Below are positions 44,156-56,939 of a stretch of DNA of 64,000 bases, piece after piece (positions within the stretch are counted from its first letter, which is position 1; each line of letters begins with the position of its first letter). The notes under the pieces were generated by a model that searched no databases, was not told where the DNA came from, and saw only the letters and a program-made list of their open reading frames with translations. The stretch lies in assembly GCA_032207245.1 (NCBI GenBank), contig CM063505.1, positions 176,483,327 to 176,547,326 of the forward strand, written 5' to 3'. This DNA is from Pardosa pseudoannulata. Its lineage: Eukaryota > Arthropoda > Arachnida > Araneae > Lycosidae. The translations under genes and the position numbers were made by a program.

Positions 44156-45750
44156 TTCTACGTATCACCACTATAATATCTTTATGCTATTTAAAGTATT
44201 GTGATACTGACATCTATTGACATTAATGACCTACATTAAAATTCTACGCTGACTGCACAGCTGAAAAATATATTTGTGAAATACTGGCATCTCTACGATG
44301 AAGATAAACACTTCTACCGATAACCACGAGGAGAGGGTATAGTAATGTTTGGCACTCTTCACCAGGATTTTGTCCTGGCGATTACAGCTCTACCGCGAGC
44401 ATCTCCTATCCATTCTACCTCAGATAGCCGTTTTTATTTATGCTACTTCCATTTTTCCAATTTTCTTATTTCAACTCATCCCTTTCCTACAAGTGCCACA
44501 ACCCAGGGTTACGTCTCACAACGTTCTCCAGTTCTCTTTCAGACCAAACTCAGTGAAATTTGAGTGGTTATACAACCAAAATTTACACCCGCTTATATTT
44601 AATACGCTTTTTAAGAAAAATAAAAAAATTCTTCGAAATTCGCACCACCCCCACTAAATTCATGGTCGAGAGCAATGAAAGAATCTAGTTTCTATTCCGA
44701 ATACTCTTATAACTCTTCTCTTCAGCAGTCATCCGCGTGTTCCGTTTACAGTTATGCTCATCTAAGACTTTCGAAGAGAATCTGATGACAGGAGTAGACT
44801 CATACATGGGAAATACCCTCCGGCAGTAAGAGTGGGGTGACGTCACTGAGAAACCACCTGGAAGGCCTTTCAGTTAGAATGCGCTCTCTATCGGGCTTGA
44901 CTACAATAAATATCACCAGTGAATTTACCACTGTCCTAAATGTAGAACTTCAAAAGGCCACCAATGATGTCTCTGCTCATAAAAACTTCTCGATTTTCGA
45001 AGTTGTGACTTCAGCACACAGTGTGAGCGCAACTGGGTATTTCAACCTCTGGCCAAATGTGGTAACACTTTTGTTGCCTAATGAATTCGTCGGGTGAATT
45101 CACGTCTAATATGTCAACAAAATGAGATACAGTAACTCATACTTCTGCATGCGAGATTTTTTTCAGCGGTATCTCCGACGATCATAAAGATATAGTCATT
45201 CAGCTTCTCAATGGGGCTATCTGGAAACAAATTATCCAGATATAGCTAAATACCGTATTGTACTTCACAATTCCCATTGCATGGTTCTCGATAACGAGAA
45301 ATTTCTCCCTCTCTTTCCGAAAAATATAGGGGAAGTACTAAATCTTTATTATCATCAAAATCACATCAAACATGACAGTCATTCCCACTTGAACTTAACC
45401 GAATGTTTAGGTTCGAGGGGAAATGTAAACTGCGACGTAAAGCAGATAATAGAAATTAACTGGAATATTTTGGTGATCGGACTAGGTGCTTGGCCTCCTA
45501 TCGTCAGACAAATACTCAATATGATAGATTTATCGTCAGAAAATCGTTAATGGTGTACTTTTGCAGATAGGTAATTTTCCATTATTAACTTGGAATAGAG
45601 CTTGCGTGAATGGGTTGAATTGGTTTTGTTTTGAGCTCACCACCCAATTTGTTTATTACAAAAAAAATGTACACAAATTGACTTTAAACAATAAGATCGA
45701 ATTTATTACATAAAGCTAATTTCAATTGGCTACAAACAGTCATATCAACA
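44156..45750. other. Less AT-rich interval with several unrecognised plus frames
   Basis: Plus frames at 44,345-44,563, 44,349-44,657, 44,837-45,097 and 45,281-45,550 (72-102 codons) have no motif I recognise. Their density and base composition are higher than in most of the window, so remnants of a gene or a large element are possible. Confidence 0.2.
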
Positions 45751-45815
45751 ACGGTATTTGAATCCGAACTCCTGTTTTGAAAATTAACATCCCATCCATT
45801 CGGCCATCTTCCGAC
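45751..45815 (-). mobile_element. tRNA-like SINE head (minus), probably family B
   Basis: On minus, CGGAAGATGGCCGAATGG is followed by GAGTTCGGATTCAAATACC, giving A- and B-box-like sequences at SINE spacing. The body is not recognisable. Confidence 0.5.
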
Positions 45816-46554
45816 AGAGCATGCATTGAGATGGTTTGGCCTAGTCTTTCATTATGGTTAAATTAAAAGAATATTTGCCTTCAATGTTTAGGGTTCCTCC
45901 AGATTTTGATTCTTTATCTATATTTTTAATGGCCAAGTATGTGAGTTTTTTCACTTATGGCAACCCGTGGTTTTTCAGATTGTAACTGTGCATAACACTT
46001 TTTGTGAGCAGTTTTATTATTTGAATGCTCATAGCTTACGCTTTTTGACTCATTTTCATTACTTTCAAAAAGTGTTACCAATATTTTCTATTAAATTTCA
46101 TTGTGATTTAGAAAATTTTAAAAATTGTTCTCCATGTGTTTGCAAATTTATAAATTTGGTACAATCTATGTATAAATTTCATGTTTACTGATATTTTTAC
46201 AATTTTAATGCTTATTATTGAATTTGTAAAAGTCTTATGGTTATATATCGGTGCCATTTTAAATGGCATGGTGGCATTATTGGGGCTAAACAATATGGCC
46301 AATAAAACAAAGGACACCTTAAATTGCATTTTCCCCGAATATTTTTCGGATCGTGGAAAGATTTCTGGTATATACCACCTTCAAAAACTAACTGTAAATT
46401 TTAACCTTCCTACCATGACTTAAAAAAATCTGCTTTGGTAGCTAATTAATGACAGCAGATGCCTTAGAAAACTGCGGTTCTGTTCTGAATTATTCATTAA
46501 TGGATAGGTGTAAATAAAATAGGAAAACGTCCAAAGATCAAGAATCTTTTAGAA
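45816..46554. other. Unannotated interval
   Basis: Overlapping frames at 45,967-46,423 (74 and 80 codons plus, 73 minus) are unrecognised and contradict one another. Confidence 0.3.
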
Positions 46555-47468
46555 CTAGCATATAGTCCGTCATATGAAGTGATTAGTAAAATTTTCAATT
46601 TTCCAGAATTGTAAAGTACCCTATGAAGCAGGTAAAAAATGGTTTGTTTTTTCGCTGAGAATTATCTAGTATACTCTCAGTAATTTGTTTATCTTCATAC
46701 TCCTCTAGAGTCTCCCAATACTGTGAATGCAGTTTAGAATCACGTTGAATTCATTTACTCAAACCGTGTGGTAATGTATAAAAAGCAAACACACAAATGA
46801 ACAACTTTTTAATTTTCGAAGATATATAACTTAAACGCTAGATATTTATTAGTCCGTGAAATAGTCTCCTAGACTTTTATGAAAATAATTTGTTGTTAAT
46901 ACGATAAAATTTTCATTGCAACCAAAAATATTATGATTAAATTTAGAGTTATCACATGTGTACCTAATATATTATTAAGCGAAATATAAAAAAAAATTAT
47001 TTGCGTAATATCTAAGTTCAGTGGTAAAACGCATGAAAACAATGCAGGCGATATTTAAATAATTAAAAACAAGAAAATATTAAATGAAATGGTTAAAGGA
47101 ATGACGTTATAATGCTAGAAAAAAATGTTATTTTTACCTATATATTATTTGATAAATTAATAAATTTGATCACCTGCTCTTAACCGGGGAAAATAGGGAT
47201 TGAAATAAGGCATTAATCGTTCGAAAAGAAGGTGTGTATTTCGACCGTTTTAAATACGACAGTATTTTTCGCTGTGATATGAAGTCTATTTATAACAATT
47301 TATTTTAGAATCGGATCGATAGTTTAGGATAAACTGTAGTCGCTTTGAATTTTGCTATCCCTAACTCACCAAGAATCCAATATGGATGCCTCTATCCATT
47401 CCAGGTACAACCGCTTCATAAATTGGAGGACTTACGGACAGATAACTTAGGCTATTATTCTACAGGGA
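46555..47468 (-). mobile_element. Helitron, copy 3
   Basis: On minus it starts A|TCCCTGTAGAATAATAGCC and ends CTAG|T. It aligns with copies 1 and 2 over most of its length (CCTATATAATAATAGCC start, GGTTGTACCTGGAATGGATA, GTTAAGAGCAGGTGATC). The 3' hairpin is decayed (CACTTCATATGACGGA). About 100 bp of extra, unrelated sequence near 47,220-47,350 makes it the longest copy at 914 bp. No Rep/helicase. The BEL/Pao-like segment is present. Confidence 0.85.
46590..46760 (-). pseudogene. BEL/Pao-like fragment in Helitron copy 3
   Basis: On minus, LHSQYWETLEEYEDKQITES is followed, after KNKPFF and one frameshift, by YLLHRVLYNSGKLK. It is collinear with the fragment in copy 1 at 3,300-3,490. Shared substitutions relative to a typical polyprotein suggest a single captured ancestor. 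Confidence 0.45.
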
Positions 47469-48576
47469 TTTCAATTCCAGATGCACCCGACTGATCTGGA
47501 TAGATATCTGTCAAGCGTAATGATCTTAAACTCCATCGAGATATAGCATCTTTCGAAAGTCAGGCTTTTTATGGGCATCAGAATAGCAGACTCTAAGGTT
47601 ACAGAATATTGAGCTCTGTTTATAAACTAAGTTTTTGATCTCACCTTGGGATTTTTTTTATTTTGTTTTTTAACATGATTTATGCAAATAAATTATTTAG
47701 TCAAGGTTGTAGCAGTTGATGTGTTGTTTTCATTGGGTTTTTATACTTACCCTATCCTGACATTCAACTTTAGCATATTACGTTCTGTGCCAAGTTAGTC
47801 TTTTAATATTCGATTACTGTAGAATGCGGATACAGTTCTCAAACAAAACTTCTGTTTCCTTGTAGAATTTTATTCAAATTTCCCAAGGTACATAAACTAA
47901 TCTTGTAGTTTTTATAATAATCTTATCTCCCACCGTCTTCCAGATTTCTATAATCCCCACGATATTTCAACTTTCTAGAACTTTTAGAGAGTATAATAAC
48001 TTTTGGTCTACCATTTTAAAACGTTTGGACGTAATTAGATTAGTATAATTAATTCAGATAATGATATCTAAAAAAAAAATCTGCTTTCTTAGTAAACTGT
48101 TCATTAGTATTTAATGAACCTAAAAAATTATACTTTTTTGAAAACTTTAAATTAAAATATGAATCATCAATGGACTAAAAATTAATGTAGAAAGACTATA
48201 AAAATTTAATTTTCATTAAAAAAATACATCATTAGTTGTTTGTTTAGTTGCCTGTGACCTTTGAAAAGTTGATATAGCCACTTGCGAAAGATTTCTCGAA
48301 GAAAAGATTGGAAGATTAAAATTAAAATGCATTCTTAGCTTTTTACTGATTCCAGTGTAAATGAAATTTTTATATCATTAAGTAAATATGGTTATAAACA
48401 GAAAATAAATCAATCCTATGCTATGTAATTATTAAATTGAAAATTTCTTCAAAACTAAATTTTTCTTGTACATCTTTCTCGCATGTTTTGGAGCGTCACA
48501 GTCAGTTTTTTTAACACAAAGATTAATCAAAGAAAGACCTATTTAAGGGTAATTCTGAAAGGCTACAAAAATCAAT
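47469..48576. other. Unannotated interval
   Basis: Nothing recognised. Confidence 0.4.
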
Positions 48577-48645
48577 GCCACAGAGAGATTCTAACCTACG
48601 GACTCTGGCATCAAAAGGCAGTGCCTTAACTTTTCAGCCATCGTC
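48577..48645 (-). mobile_element. tRNA-like SINE head (minus)
   Basis: On minus, GACGATGGCTGAAAAGTTAAG resembles an A box and GTAGGTTAGAATCTC a B box, about 30 bp apart. It differs from families A and B, so it may be a third SINE or a tRNA pseudogene. Confidence 0.45.
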
Positions 48646-49116
48646 TCTTTATGTTCTCTTTCGAAAAGAACACCAGTGGAAGCTGTAGAAAACAGTTTTG
48701 AATATTTAAATTCAGGAAATTTCTTCCTCAAAGGTGCTGCTTAAATATTATTATGTAATTAATATAGTATCAAACCATCAATGCTCAATTAAGATAAAAT
48801 TAAACCAAATATGACTAAAGAAGATTTTGTCTAATATTTACATGTATAATACACATTTGTTACGGAAATAATGTTTTGGCCGATAAGCAATTTTTTATTT
48901 TTCCTTTCAAGCATTTCACTTTGTTATCATCTTCGAAATTCAATGAAAACGTAGACTAAATGTAAAAGAACAAGAAACCAGTTGGTTCAATTTTTTCTTA
49001 ACAAAAAAATGGAAGATCTAAACTAAGGGATATTTCAGAATCCCACGAAACCACACCTTAGAATAACAAAATCCTCTATCCCCTGGAAGATCATCAGATC
49101 ATGAGGTACATGATAT
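48646..49116. other. Unannotated interval
   Basis: Nothing recognised. Confidence 0.4.
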
Positions 49117-49121
49117 ATTTA

Positions 49122-49174
<53 letters not shown>
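49117..49174. repeat. (TA)n microsatellite
   Basis: About 28 TA units. Confidence 0.95.
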
Positions 49175-49178
<4 letters not shown>

Positions 49179-49736
49179 GGATAACATGATTGAGTTTTAT
49201 GAAACTGTAAGGTATCGGACATTGCAATCAATATCTCAGAAGGAAGTATTTCAGACGAATTGCCAAAGATGATACAGCATAATTTACAATCAACGCAAAA
49301 GTTTCTCATTGATATAATCGACTGGAGATGACTTTAAGGACACAGCTGGTCAAACTTTTACATGATCAAATTAATGGTGATTTCAAATGCGCATGCAGGC
49401 AGATGTAACTGTCCAACAAACTCAGAATCCTGCAGAGTCTCAAATCTAGGCTTTGGAAGGGGTTTCGAATGAATAGGTACTTATGTAGACATTTCAGTTC
49501 AGATCTTCCTCTGGTATATCTTGTCGCTTAAATGAGGTAAACGTAGTAATGGAAACAAAAGCATTCAAGAATCTTTATTTTCCTGCAACTGAATGAGTCG
49601 CTACTTTTATTCACTCGTGGAACCTTCCAGACTTGGCTCGCAGAAAATGGGAATTGAAATTTCCATAAATTTGCATAATTAATTGAAATAAACATAAAGG
49701 AAAATCGAACGAAAATCCATTTTTTTAGGCGTTTTG
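49175..49736. other. Unannotated interval
   Basis: Nothing recognised. Confidence 0.4.
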
Positions 49737-49803
49737 CCTCGTTTGCGTTCGAACCCGCAACCTCTCATTTACAAGTCCACTGCTTTGCCAACTGAGCCAC
49801 AAT
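49737..49803 (-). pseudogene. tRNA-Thr-like pseudogene or SINE head (minus)
   Basis: On minus, TTGTGGCTCAGTTGGCAAAG is a near-perfect D-arm and A box. ACTTGTAAA sits where a tRNA-Thr anticodon loop (TGT) would be, and GGGTTCGAAC is a good B box. The anticodon stem does not pair, the T-arm stem is two bases short on its 3' side, and the acceptor arms do not match. It is a decayed tRNA copy or the head of a SINE, not a working tRNA gene. Confidence 0.6.
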
Positions 49804-51490
49804 ATTCCTGGCATTCTTTTATTTAGTGGCAATATATTACCAGTAATTGGCAAGAACTAACAAAAGGAAAAAGGAGTTCACTACAGCCTGAAACATATCA
49901 CAATAACTGCCGAAAGTTTGGATTTCTATATTTAGGCATACCATGTGCAGATGTTTAGGAAACTAAAGTATTTTTTCCTGGAGGACTGTCAGATGTTTCT
50001 CACGCACAGGATTTGAATGCCTGAGCCAATAATCTTGGTTAAAAGAACATATCACAAAAACACCTTCGCAGAGAGATTGCGCTGCTTTTAATAGAATTCA
50101 GAATTTCGTGGAATTCAGTGTAATCGGACTCGCATATTTATTTATATGGAGAACAGAGGTATTCACTATATCCAGAAAAATATTATTGATCACTACTGTT
50201 GCAGAAATAAATTATAACTCGTTTGGGTAGATAAAATCACAAATTTTCCAACATATCTCTTTGTCCAAAGCTAAACTATGACTAGCCATGTCTAACGAGA
50301 CATCATTTTGCTACGTGTTCGTGTCATCAGAATGAATACTGATTTTGTCTGTATGGATTACAACGCCCGTCTTCGCCAGGAAAATATCGTAGACGAATGT
50401 CTTCAAGAAGATATTGCTCATTTGGAATGACAAACATTCTCTTCCAATTTGAATCCAGTCTGGTATGTATGGGAAATACCATATCTGTGAGTTTCAGCCT
50501 ATGTAAAACTCATTTTATGATTACTCTGAAATTGATTGAGAGAATTGATTGCTGCGTAGGATCTTCAAAACAGCTGGATAATTTGTTTCGCACCGTGCCA
50601 TCAAACTATTCAAGCGTTAATAATGACTGTACTGTAGCTTATGAGAGCCATACAACTATTAACTTTACCAAGTAGCATTTACATTGGGATTTAAAATGGC
50701 CTTAATCATACATTTGTATCTCCTCTAGAGGGCCTTTTGATAGTCCACGTCTAAATGAGGTCCACACGAGATCCGCATTAGCATTTAACACCTATTCCAA
50801 ATTCCCAAATTTTTATTTTACTCAAAGAATTCTGAAATTATGATCACAACGCCAGTCCTGCGGCGTGATGTTCGCGAATCGAAGAATGTCTCCTGTCTGT
50901 TCCGAAGTTGGACGTTTAGACTTCACCGTTATCGATCCCGCTACTTCGGCCTACGCCGATTCGGTCTTGAAATTGCAATCCTGCAACAGGACTCAACGAC
51001 TTCTATAATTTCAGTAATTCCTTAGTGAATTTCGATATCAATTTGTCTGTTATAAATCAACGATATTACCACACCCAGATTCTTCTTCTGGGTAAAAGAG
51101 ATCATTTTCTATAGAAGCATCGGAATTTGTACATTATAAGAGGAGCCTAATTTGGCTTAACCAAAAATCTTAAATTTGGAAAAAAAATCTGCAAAGAGCA
51201 GGGGGGACGTTCAAATAATAAAATCATTAAAAAGCCATATTTGTAATAGATGTTTGATTTTGCACATATTCCCTTGATGTTGGGAAAATTGTCATTCAAA
51301 AGTTTAATAGCTCTTTAAGCTTTCACGAACGTACATTAAAACATTCTTCAAAAAACTTGTCTAGGAGTTGCAATGAACTGTAATTATTATTTCGTATTCG
51401 TGCAGCCGTACAATTCTCACAAGCAGTAATCATCATACAATATTACAAAAACATGTTGCGTGCTACTTGTGTGTTTTGTTCCTATTGGGG
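49804..51490. other. Unannotated interval
   Basis: Plus frames at 50,397-50,675 (92 codons) and 50,840-51,025 (61 codons) are unrecognised. 50,840-51,010 is less AT-rich. Near 50,012, read on minus, GGCATTCAAATCCTG looks like an isolated B box. Confidence 0.28.
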
Positions 51491-51865
51491 TCAAGAAATA
51501 GTTTGAACTCTTAACGTAATGTAACTTAACACTCTCAAGAATGCCAAAGGTGTCAAAAAAAAAAGAAAAAATAAGGTCGACACTGGCGCACCCGCGTGCC
51601 TTCTACCCCCATACATACACAGACGAAAAAGGTCATCCTTACAGACGAAAAAGGTCATCTTTACAGACGAAATTGTTTCAACATTAAGCATATGTGATAC
51701 AAAATTTGCATCAAAACTGAAAAAAAATTCTTGAACAAAGAACGAAAGGTAGATTGAAACGGCAGTAGCAGCAAGACGGCTGGCGGGACCGAAACGAAAG
51801 GAACGAAATGGCGGGACCCGCAGCTGCAGGACCAAAGTACCATAGACAGACTCTGGCTGCCTCAT
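51491..51865 (-). CDS. Unrecognised 124-codon open frame (minus), uncertain
   Basis: The longest non-microsatellite frame in the window. It begins MRQPESVYGTLVLQLRVPPF and has a hydrophobic stretch (VSTLFFLFFLTPLAFLRVLS) that could be a membrane segment. Two further minus frames overlap it, and a 22-bp tandem repeat lies within it. No domain is recognised. The DNA around 51,750-51,900 is less AT-rich. It may be part of an unidentified repeat. Confidence 0.18.
   Translation of the reverse strand: MRQPESVYGTLVLQLRVPPFRSFRFGPASRLAATAVSIYLSFFVQEFFFSFDANFVSHMLNVETISSVKMTFFVCKDDLFRLCMYGGRRHAGAPVSTLFFLFFLTPLAFLRVLSYITLRVQTIS
51619..51675 (+). repeat. 22-bp tandem repeat, ~2.5 copies
   Basis: ACAGACGAAAAAGGTCATC plus CTT/TTT occurs twice, followed by a partial ACAGACGAAATTG. 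Confidence 0.92.
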
Positions 51866-51899
51866 ACTCTAGATTTAGCCCCACCTCCAGAAACAAACC

Positions 51900-53899
51900 G
51901 GGAGTGTCTTAAAACTAAATCGGTATCGAATTGGTGTATGAATTAATTCTGGTATAACATTTAATAATTCACAACATAATAATATTTATCTTAAAAAACT
52001 AACAAACAGACATACTTTATTTATTTTCAACAGTATTATATTTTTTTTTTCAAACTAAGTATATATTTTAAGGTTTTTCTGGTTCCAAGAAACACAAAGA
52101 TGCTAAAATAAAACGGAACAATAAATTAAAAACTGTAAATTATACATTTTATGCTACAAATATTGGTTTCTGGTCGGGATTGAAGCAGGTTAGTCTTTCC
52201 GTATGAAGGCTGTTCACGTCTGCAAGAAATGCATTTATTAAACAAGCCAATAAACTGTTGCACGTGTAGCATGAGAAGCTAAAAGTGCAAAAATATTTCA
52301 CGTTTTCTTTTATTTTCCTCCCTCCCTGCATTCTGAAAACACGTGAAGCTTTTTTAACACACGCTTGACGTACTCACTTTGCTTAAGTGCCTGCATCAGT
52401 AATGGGCGTAAAAGCTTTGCGTTACTAAAAAGAACCAGAAAATGACAGCAGTGAACGATTTAATTACATTCTTGAACTGCAGATAGTGACAATCGTTCAC
52501 ACAATGAAGTATTTTTTTCAGATACTGGGAGATAAACAGATAAAAAATCATTCGCCTCTGCAATGGTATACTGAAACTGACATTCCTATATGTCAAACAA
52601 AATCGTTAAATATTAGTTGGATTAAGAGAGAAAGCTTTCAGTCTGTTATTTACTCTCTAAAAATGTCCTTGAACGCTACTATTGCTTTTAAAAAATCTCA
52701 GTGCTGTCTACCAGTAAAAAAGATCTTATTTCACTTTATATAACAGACTGAAATTATCATCATTCTGTTCACAGATGAACTTTAAAGGTATATTCTGCTG
52801 AACTATAAAAGACAAACTTGAAACCCGGGAAAAAAACATTTTAAGAAATACATGTGCTAATTCGTTATATTCCTTTTAAGGTTTCATAAATTTTTCTTCT
52901 GTTTATCTTAAATAGTTGCTGTTATCTAAAGATGAAAATATCTAAAGTGTACATTTGTGTATATGTGGAGAGATAACATTCTAACTCGGGGAACCTACTG
53001 CATTAATATAAATATATAAGAATTCGCATTACTATATTGCAGTACAAAAAGTGAGGAAAATTTCTATGAAAAATAAACAATAATGTTTTAAATAGAAAGA
53101 AATAGATGAAAAAGGAGTATTTCAAGAATTTAAAAAAATCTTGTCGTTCTGATTATTAGGAGTATTTGAAAATGCTGCAGAATATGCTTCACCTATTACA
53201 TGTAGGTATCCATTCTGTCAAGCACTAATCCTGAACCCGATATAGTTGCTAAAGCCTTTCACGTTCGTACTAGGCGGTAAGAAGTAGATCACAAGTGTGA
53301 AGACTACTCCATGCAGCAGACACCCTTAGACTGGCGAGAGAGCGTCACTCCACAATCGGTGCTTGCGTTGAATGTCTAGAGAATTCCGTCCAAAGAGAGT
53401 ATGAAATAAGGAAAAAAACTTTCTTTTAGCCTCGTGTCATCGACTTTTGTGTAAAATTAATTAGAATTAAATCATAAATGAGAAATGAAATGAATATGGT
53501 GATGCTGGAGGCAGCATTGAAGTAAGGTTTGCTGTCACTCTTGGAGAATGGATAGAGATATCTACAGCAGGGATGCAGTCACTAGACAAAATCCCTTACT
53601 TTCAACCCTGGACGCTCAATTTCATGGCCAACCCTGGTAAGGAGATAATTGGTCGGAGGAGGGCTAGGTGAATGGAAGGTAGTGACTCTGCAAATGAAAC
53701 CCTGATTACAATATAATTCTTTTTCCAGTTCGATTATAGGAATTCATTTAGTAAGTATGTACATATAGCAAGTTCAAATAACATATTAACAAATTTAGAC
53801 AACTATATTAAATTATGACTTGTGACAAATATGTAATCCCAATTTTTTAAATATCTGAATTTTAAAGTTATTGTTACAAACATCACCTACTGAAAGCAA
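51900..53899. other. Unannotated interval
   Basis: A plus frame at 52,486-52,743 (85 codons) and minus frames at 52,149-52,596 are unrecognised. No repeat seen. Confidence 0.3.
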
Positions 53900-54271
53900 G
53901 CCGCTGTAGCTTTGTTGAGAATGGCAGTGATTTCAAAACCGGAGGGTAGTGGAATCGAAGCTCGTACCAAACATTTATCATGATCATTAATGACGGGTGG
54001 GGCACGTAATATACGTTCTTAATCACTATATATTCTAAGTTTCCGAAAGATACTTCTGGAAGTGGCAAGCTAAGCCTGGGAGTCTTCTACTTGGTCCCTG
54101 ATAATAAATTACGAGGACGCACTTGAGGTTTATTTAGTTTTCAGCCCTTCTGGTTTCTCGATCCAATGAAGATGTACATTACCTTTAGCGATAGACCAAT
54201 TGCCTATAGCGATGAGGTCTATTAGACTTAATGATAAGCTTTTCCTCACTAGATGGAGGAGTGACAACAGA
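53900..54271 (+). mobile_element. tRNA-derived SINE, family A, copy 4
   Basis: CCGCTGTAGCTTTGTTGAG (A-box region), GTGGAATCGAAGCTCG (decayed B box), CATTAATGACGGGTGGGG, GGGAGTCTTCTACTTGG, AATTACGAGGACGCACTTGA and ATAGACCAATTGCC follow the family order. The end is GGAGTGACAACAG. Confidence 0.82.
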
Positions 54272-55142
54272 TGAGAGTGAGATACAACAGAAATATCCAG
54301 GCAATATTTTTATAAAATAACAAACCTAATAATAAGCATTATTTAAAGGTAAATTCAAAGAAATTTATTTACAAATGATTTTAAAAATTTAAGAGAATTT
54401 TGAATTTCTTTAATAAATATTCTATACAATACGTGTAGGATATAAAAACTTCCAATGAAGATAGTCTGAATAATTTTGCCCATTTTTCAATTGGATCAAG
54501 TGCACCAAAATCCCTGACTTAGTACTTGCAGTAAATTTCAAACAGATATATTTATCTTTATGCGATCAATACGAGCCCATTGACTCTAATTCTCGATACC
54601 AGAACGATACATATTTGGTCATAATCCGGCACTATAATTAAGAGACTCCTCAAACTGAACATTAACAAATAAAAGCATTGAGATTTTTTTTTCTATTTTT
54701 AAGAATAGAAATCAGTAGCAGGTCAAATTTAATTTTCCAGTTTTCGTTACGACATTTCGGATTTTATAACACAGCTACTAATGATTTCTTTTCAAAAAGC
54801 TATTTATATAATTCCAGACGTTACTTTTTTACGAGAAATAGAACTAAATGAAAATTAGTTTTGAAAGAAGCATCGGAAGCGTTTTTTTTTATATATATAT
54901 AGATTAAAATTGGCTATCATTTATCACTTATTTTTTAATAAAGAGATAATATTATTAAATAATATATTATCTCTCTTGTTTAAAATAATCATTCACGTAA
55001 ATAGACGAACGCGAGTAAACGATATCATTTTGAGCATCCCTTTTTATTTTGCTCTATTTACGCTGAAGCAGACAACTTGAACAGTTTCTCAATATTTCCT
55101 TTAGATTTATTTTTCACCGTAATCCTTATTTCGTATTTAATT
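54272..55142. other. Unannotated interval
   Basis: AT-rich. An imperfect AT hairpin lies at about 54,940-54,976 (AGAGATAATATTATT and a near-complement). Nothing else. Confidence 0.35.
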
Positions 55143-55620
55143 TTAACCCCTTGCCTCTGACGCCCGAATTCAGTTCGGACAATTCAAATGCTCCAATTTT
55201 AGAATGCCCGATCTAAGTTCCGGAAAGAGAAAAATCGGTGTTTCAATTCCGTGAAATTCGAAATCGGTTCGGCCAATACATAACATTTAATTATCTAATT
55301 TCCCAATAGATAGAGATACTTTCCCGGAAAAGTTTGCCATTATCGCTCCATTTGTTTTACTGTTGGTCTTTGAACATAGAAAGGAAAATGAAGTGAAACT
55401 GACATATATTTCATTTATTTAGAATACTTTATATTTGAGAGCAAAATTATAAACTCAAATTTAGAATTCCTGCAAGATCTTAGTTTGTACAAGCGATTGT
55501 TAGAAATTTTAAAACTCTAGTTCTCGGATACTGTAAAAGATTTGTGAAATTCAAAGGAATCTGAGGTACATGGAATTCGGGACAGTTGGCATAGATAATA
55601 ATATTGTTGTATTAGTTTAT
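55143..55620 (+). mobile_element. TTAA-ended dispersed repeat, family D copy 2
   Basis: It starts TTAACCCCTTGCCTCTGACG and shares the blocks described for 699-1,350, without the SINE. It continues past the position where copy 1 is interrupted, so it shows the uninterrupted form. The right boundary is not clear. Confidence 0.55.
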
Positions 55621-55969
55621 TATATTTATCCAGAAAATAATGTCATTTTATTTAATTTGCTGTAATTTGAGCTAAAACTACGATAATCCATTAACATTTT
55701 CCCTGTATGTGAAAATATTGAAAACAGTTATTTCGTTAAATTTTATTTTTCAAAAATAATCTATTTCTAACATTTTAGTGATAATGACGAACAAAATCCA
55801 AGTGAAAAAAATTCCATTTTTGGCAATTTTTCTCAAATATATTCCACAGGTAAGGCATTTTGACATGCCGAGAAAGTCCTTGATTCCTGCCAATTCGCCA
55901 TGCCTGTAATCACTTTAATTTACTGTTAATTAAAATAGAATTTAAACTGATTTTATGACCTCAGTTATT

Positions 55970-56323
55970 TTTACTTCTTTGTTCGAACTAAAGAAAGTAT
56001 TGTAATCAGGAAAGATGTCGGTCTTTAGATTTCAGTAGAAATACCCATTTTGGCCCCATCTTAATTTATTTTGGTTAGCTTAATCTTTACGTGTGTACAG
56101 AAGTACAAAGAAACTTTAAAGTTGAAACTTTGAGTATCCATTTTGACCTAAACTAAAAGAGTAGTTTTTGTTGTGTTGTCTGTACTTACGTATGTGATAT
56201 AACTTACAGAGTCGCAGAATAGGAAAATTTTGTATTAAGGACTTAAGCTACATCTACTTGTACCCCTTCCTTTTTGACTGCTATATACTCAGTATATTGC
56301 AAAAAATTCAATGTAACATATAT
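55970..56323 (+). repeat. Dispersed repeat, family C, copy 2
   Basis: CTAAAGAAAGTATTGTAATC, AAAGATGTCGGT, GAAATACCCATTTTGGCC and CTTGTACCCCTTCC follow the order seen at 40.2 kb, up to AATGTAACATATATT, which corresponds to AATGTAGCGTATATT there. The LTR begins exactly after this block. Confidence 0.65.
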
Positions 56324-56399
56324 TGTGACGTCCTGAAGTAGGGGTAGGCGAAGCCGTCAATGATACAGGCTGGACAACAGTTTACTCTGGATTAAATAC

Positions 56400-56405
56400 T
56401 TTATT
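56400..56405 (-). terminator. Polyadenylation signal AATAAA of the LTR
   Basis: AATAAA on minus in the context TCGAATAAAGTATT, about 80 bp before the 3' end of the LTR. Confidence 0.6.
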
Positions 56406-56932
56406 CGAGTGAATAAGATATGTACAGTTATGTACAGGTTTCAGTATAGTCTAAATGTTCTGAGATAACATCAACACAAGTACAATACGTGAGTACAGTG
56501 AAGCTAGTTCTTCTCGACTACTGGAACAGTTCGCTAATTAGTGCGGGTTCGAAACGCTGACATGATGGCCTCCGGGCTGACAATCAGTACAGTCAGCTTC
56601 CACACTAAGGTTCAACCGCTCAGAGTGCGTATCGCGCTGGAGTTCGTTGAGCAAACTCAAGATGCAAGGCGATCCAAAATGAAAGTAAGGGTCACTGTCA
56701 GCGACCTACTTCTATGCACGAAGTAGAAAAAAATATTAAGATAACGGGAATAAGATCCCAAAGTCGAAAGTCGACTTCTTAGTAAAATCAGAGACGCTGG
56801 CGGTCTCTAAAACAAGCAAGCTCCGGAAATCGGAGAGACGAGTGGAATCCTCTCGAGCTCCCCAAAACATCTCCCAAAGCAACTCTCAAGAAAAAGCCCC
56901 CTTCTTGGCTCAGCTAATCGTATTTTATAGGG

Positions 56933-56939
56933 GTCCCGG
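56933..56939 (-). promoter_or_regulatory. TATA box of the LTR
   Basis: TATAAAA on minus in the context GACCCCTATAAAATACG, about 0.4 kb from the 5' end of the LTR and 0.5 kb before the polyadenylation signal. Confidence 0.65.

Noticed and set aside
49737..49803. Functional tRNA-Thr gene
   Set aside because: The A and B boxes are good, but the anticodon stem, T stem and acceptor arms do not pair.
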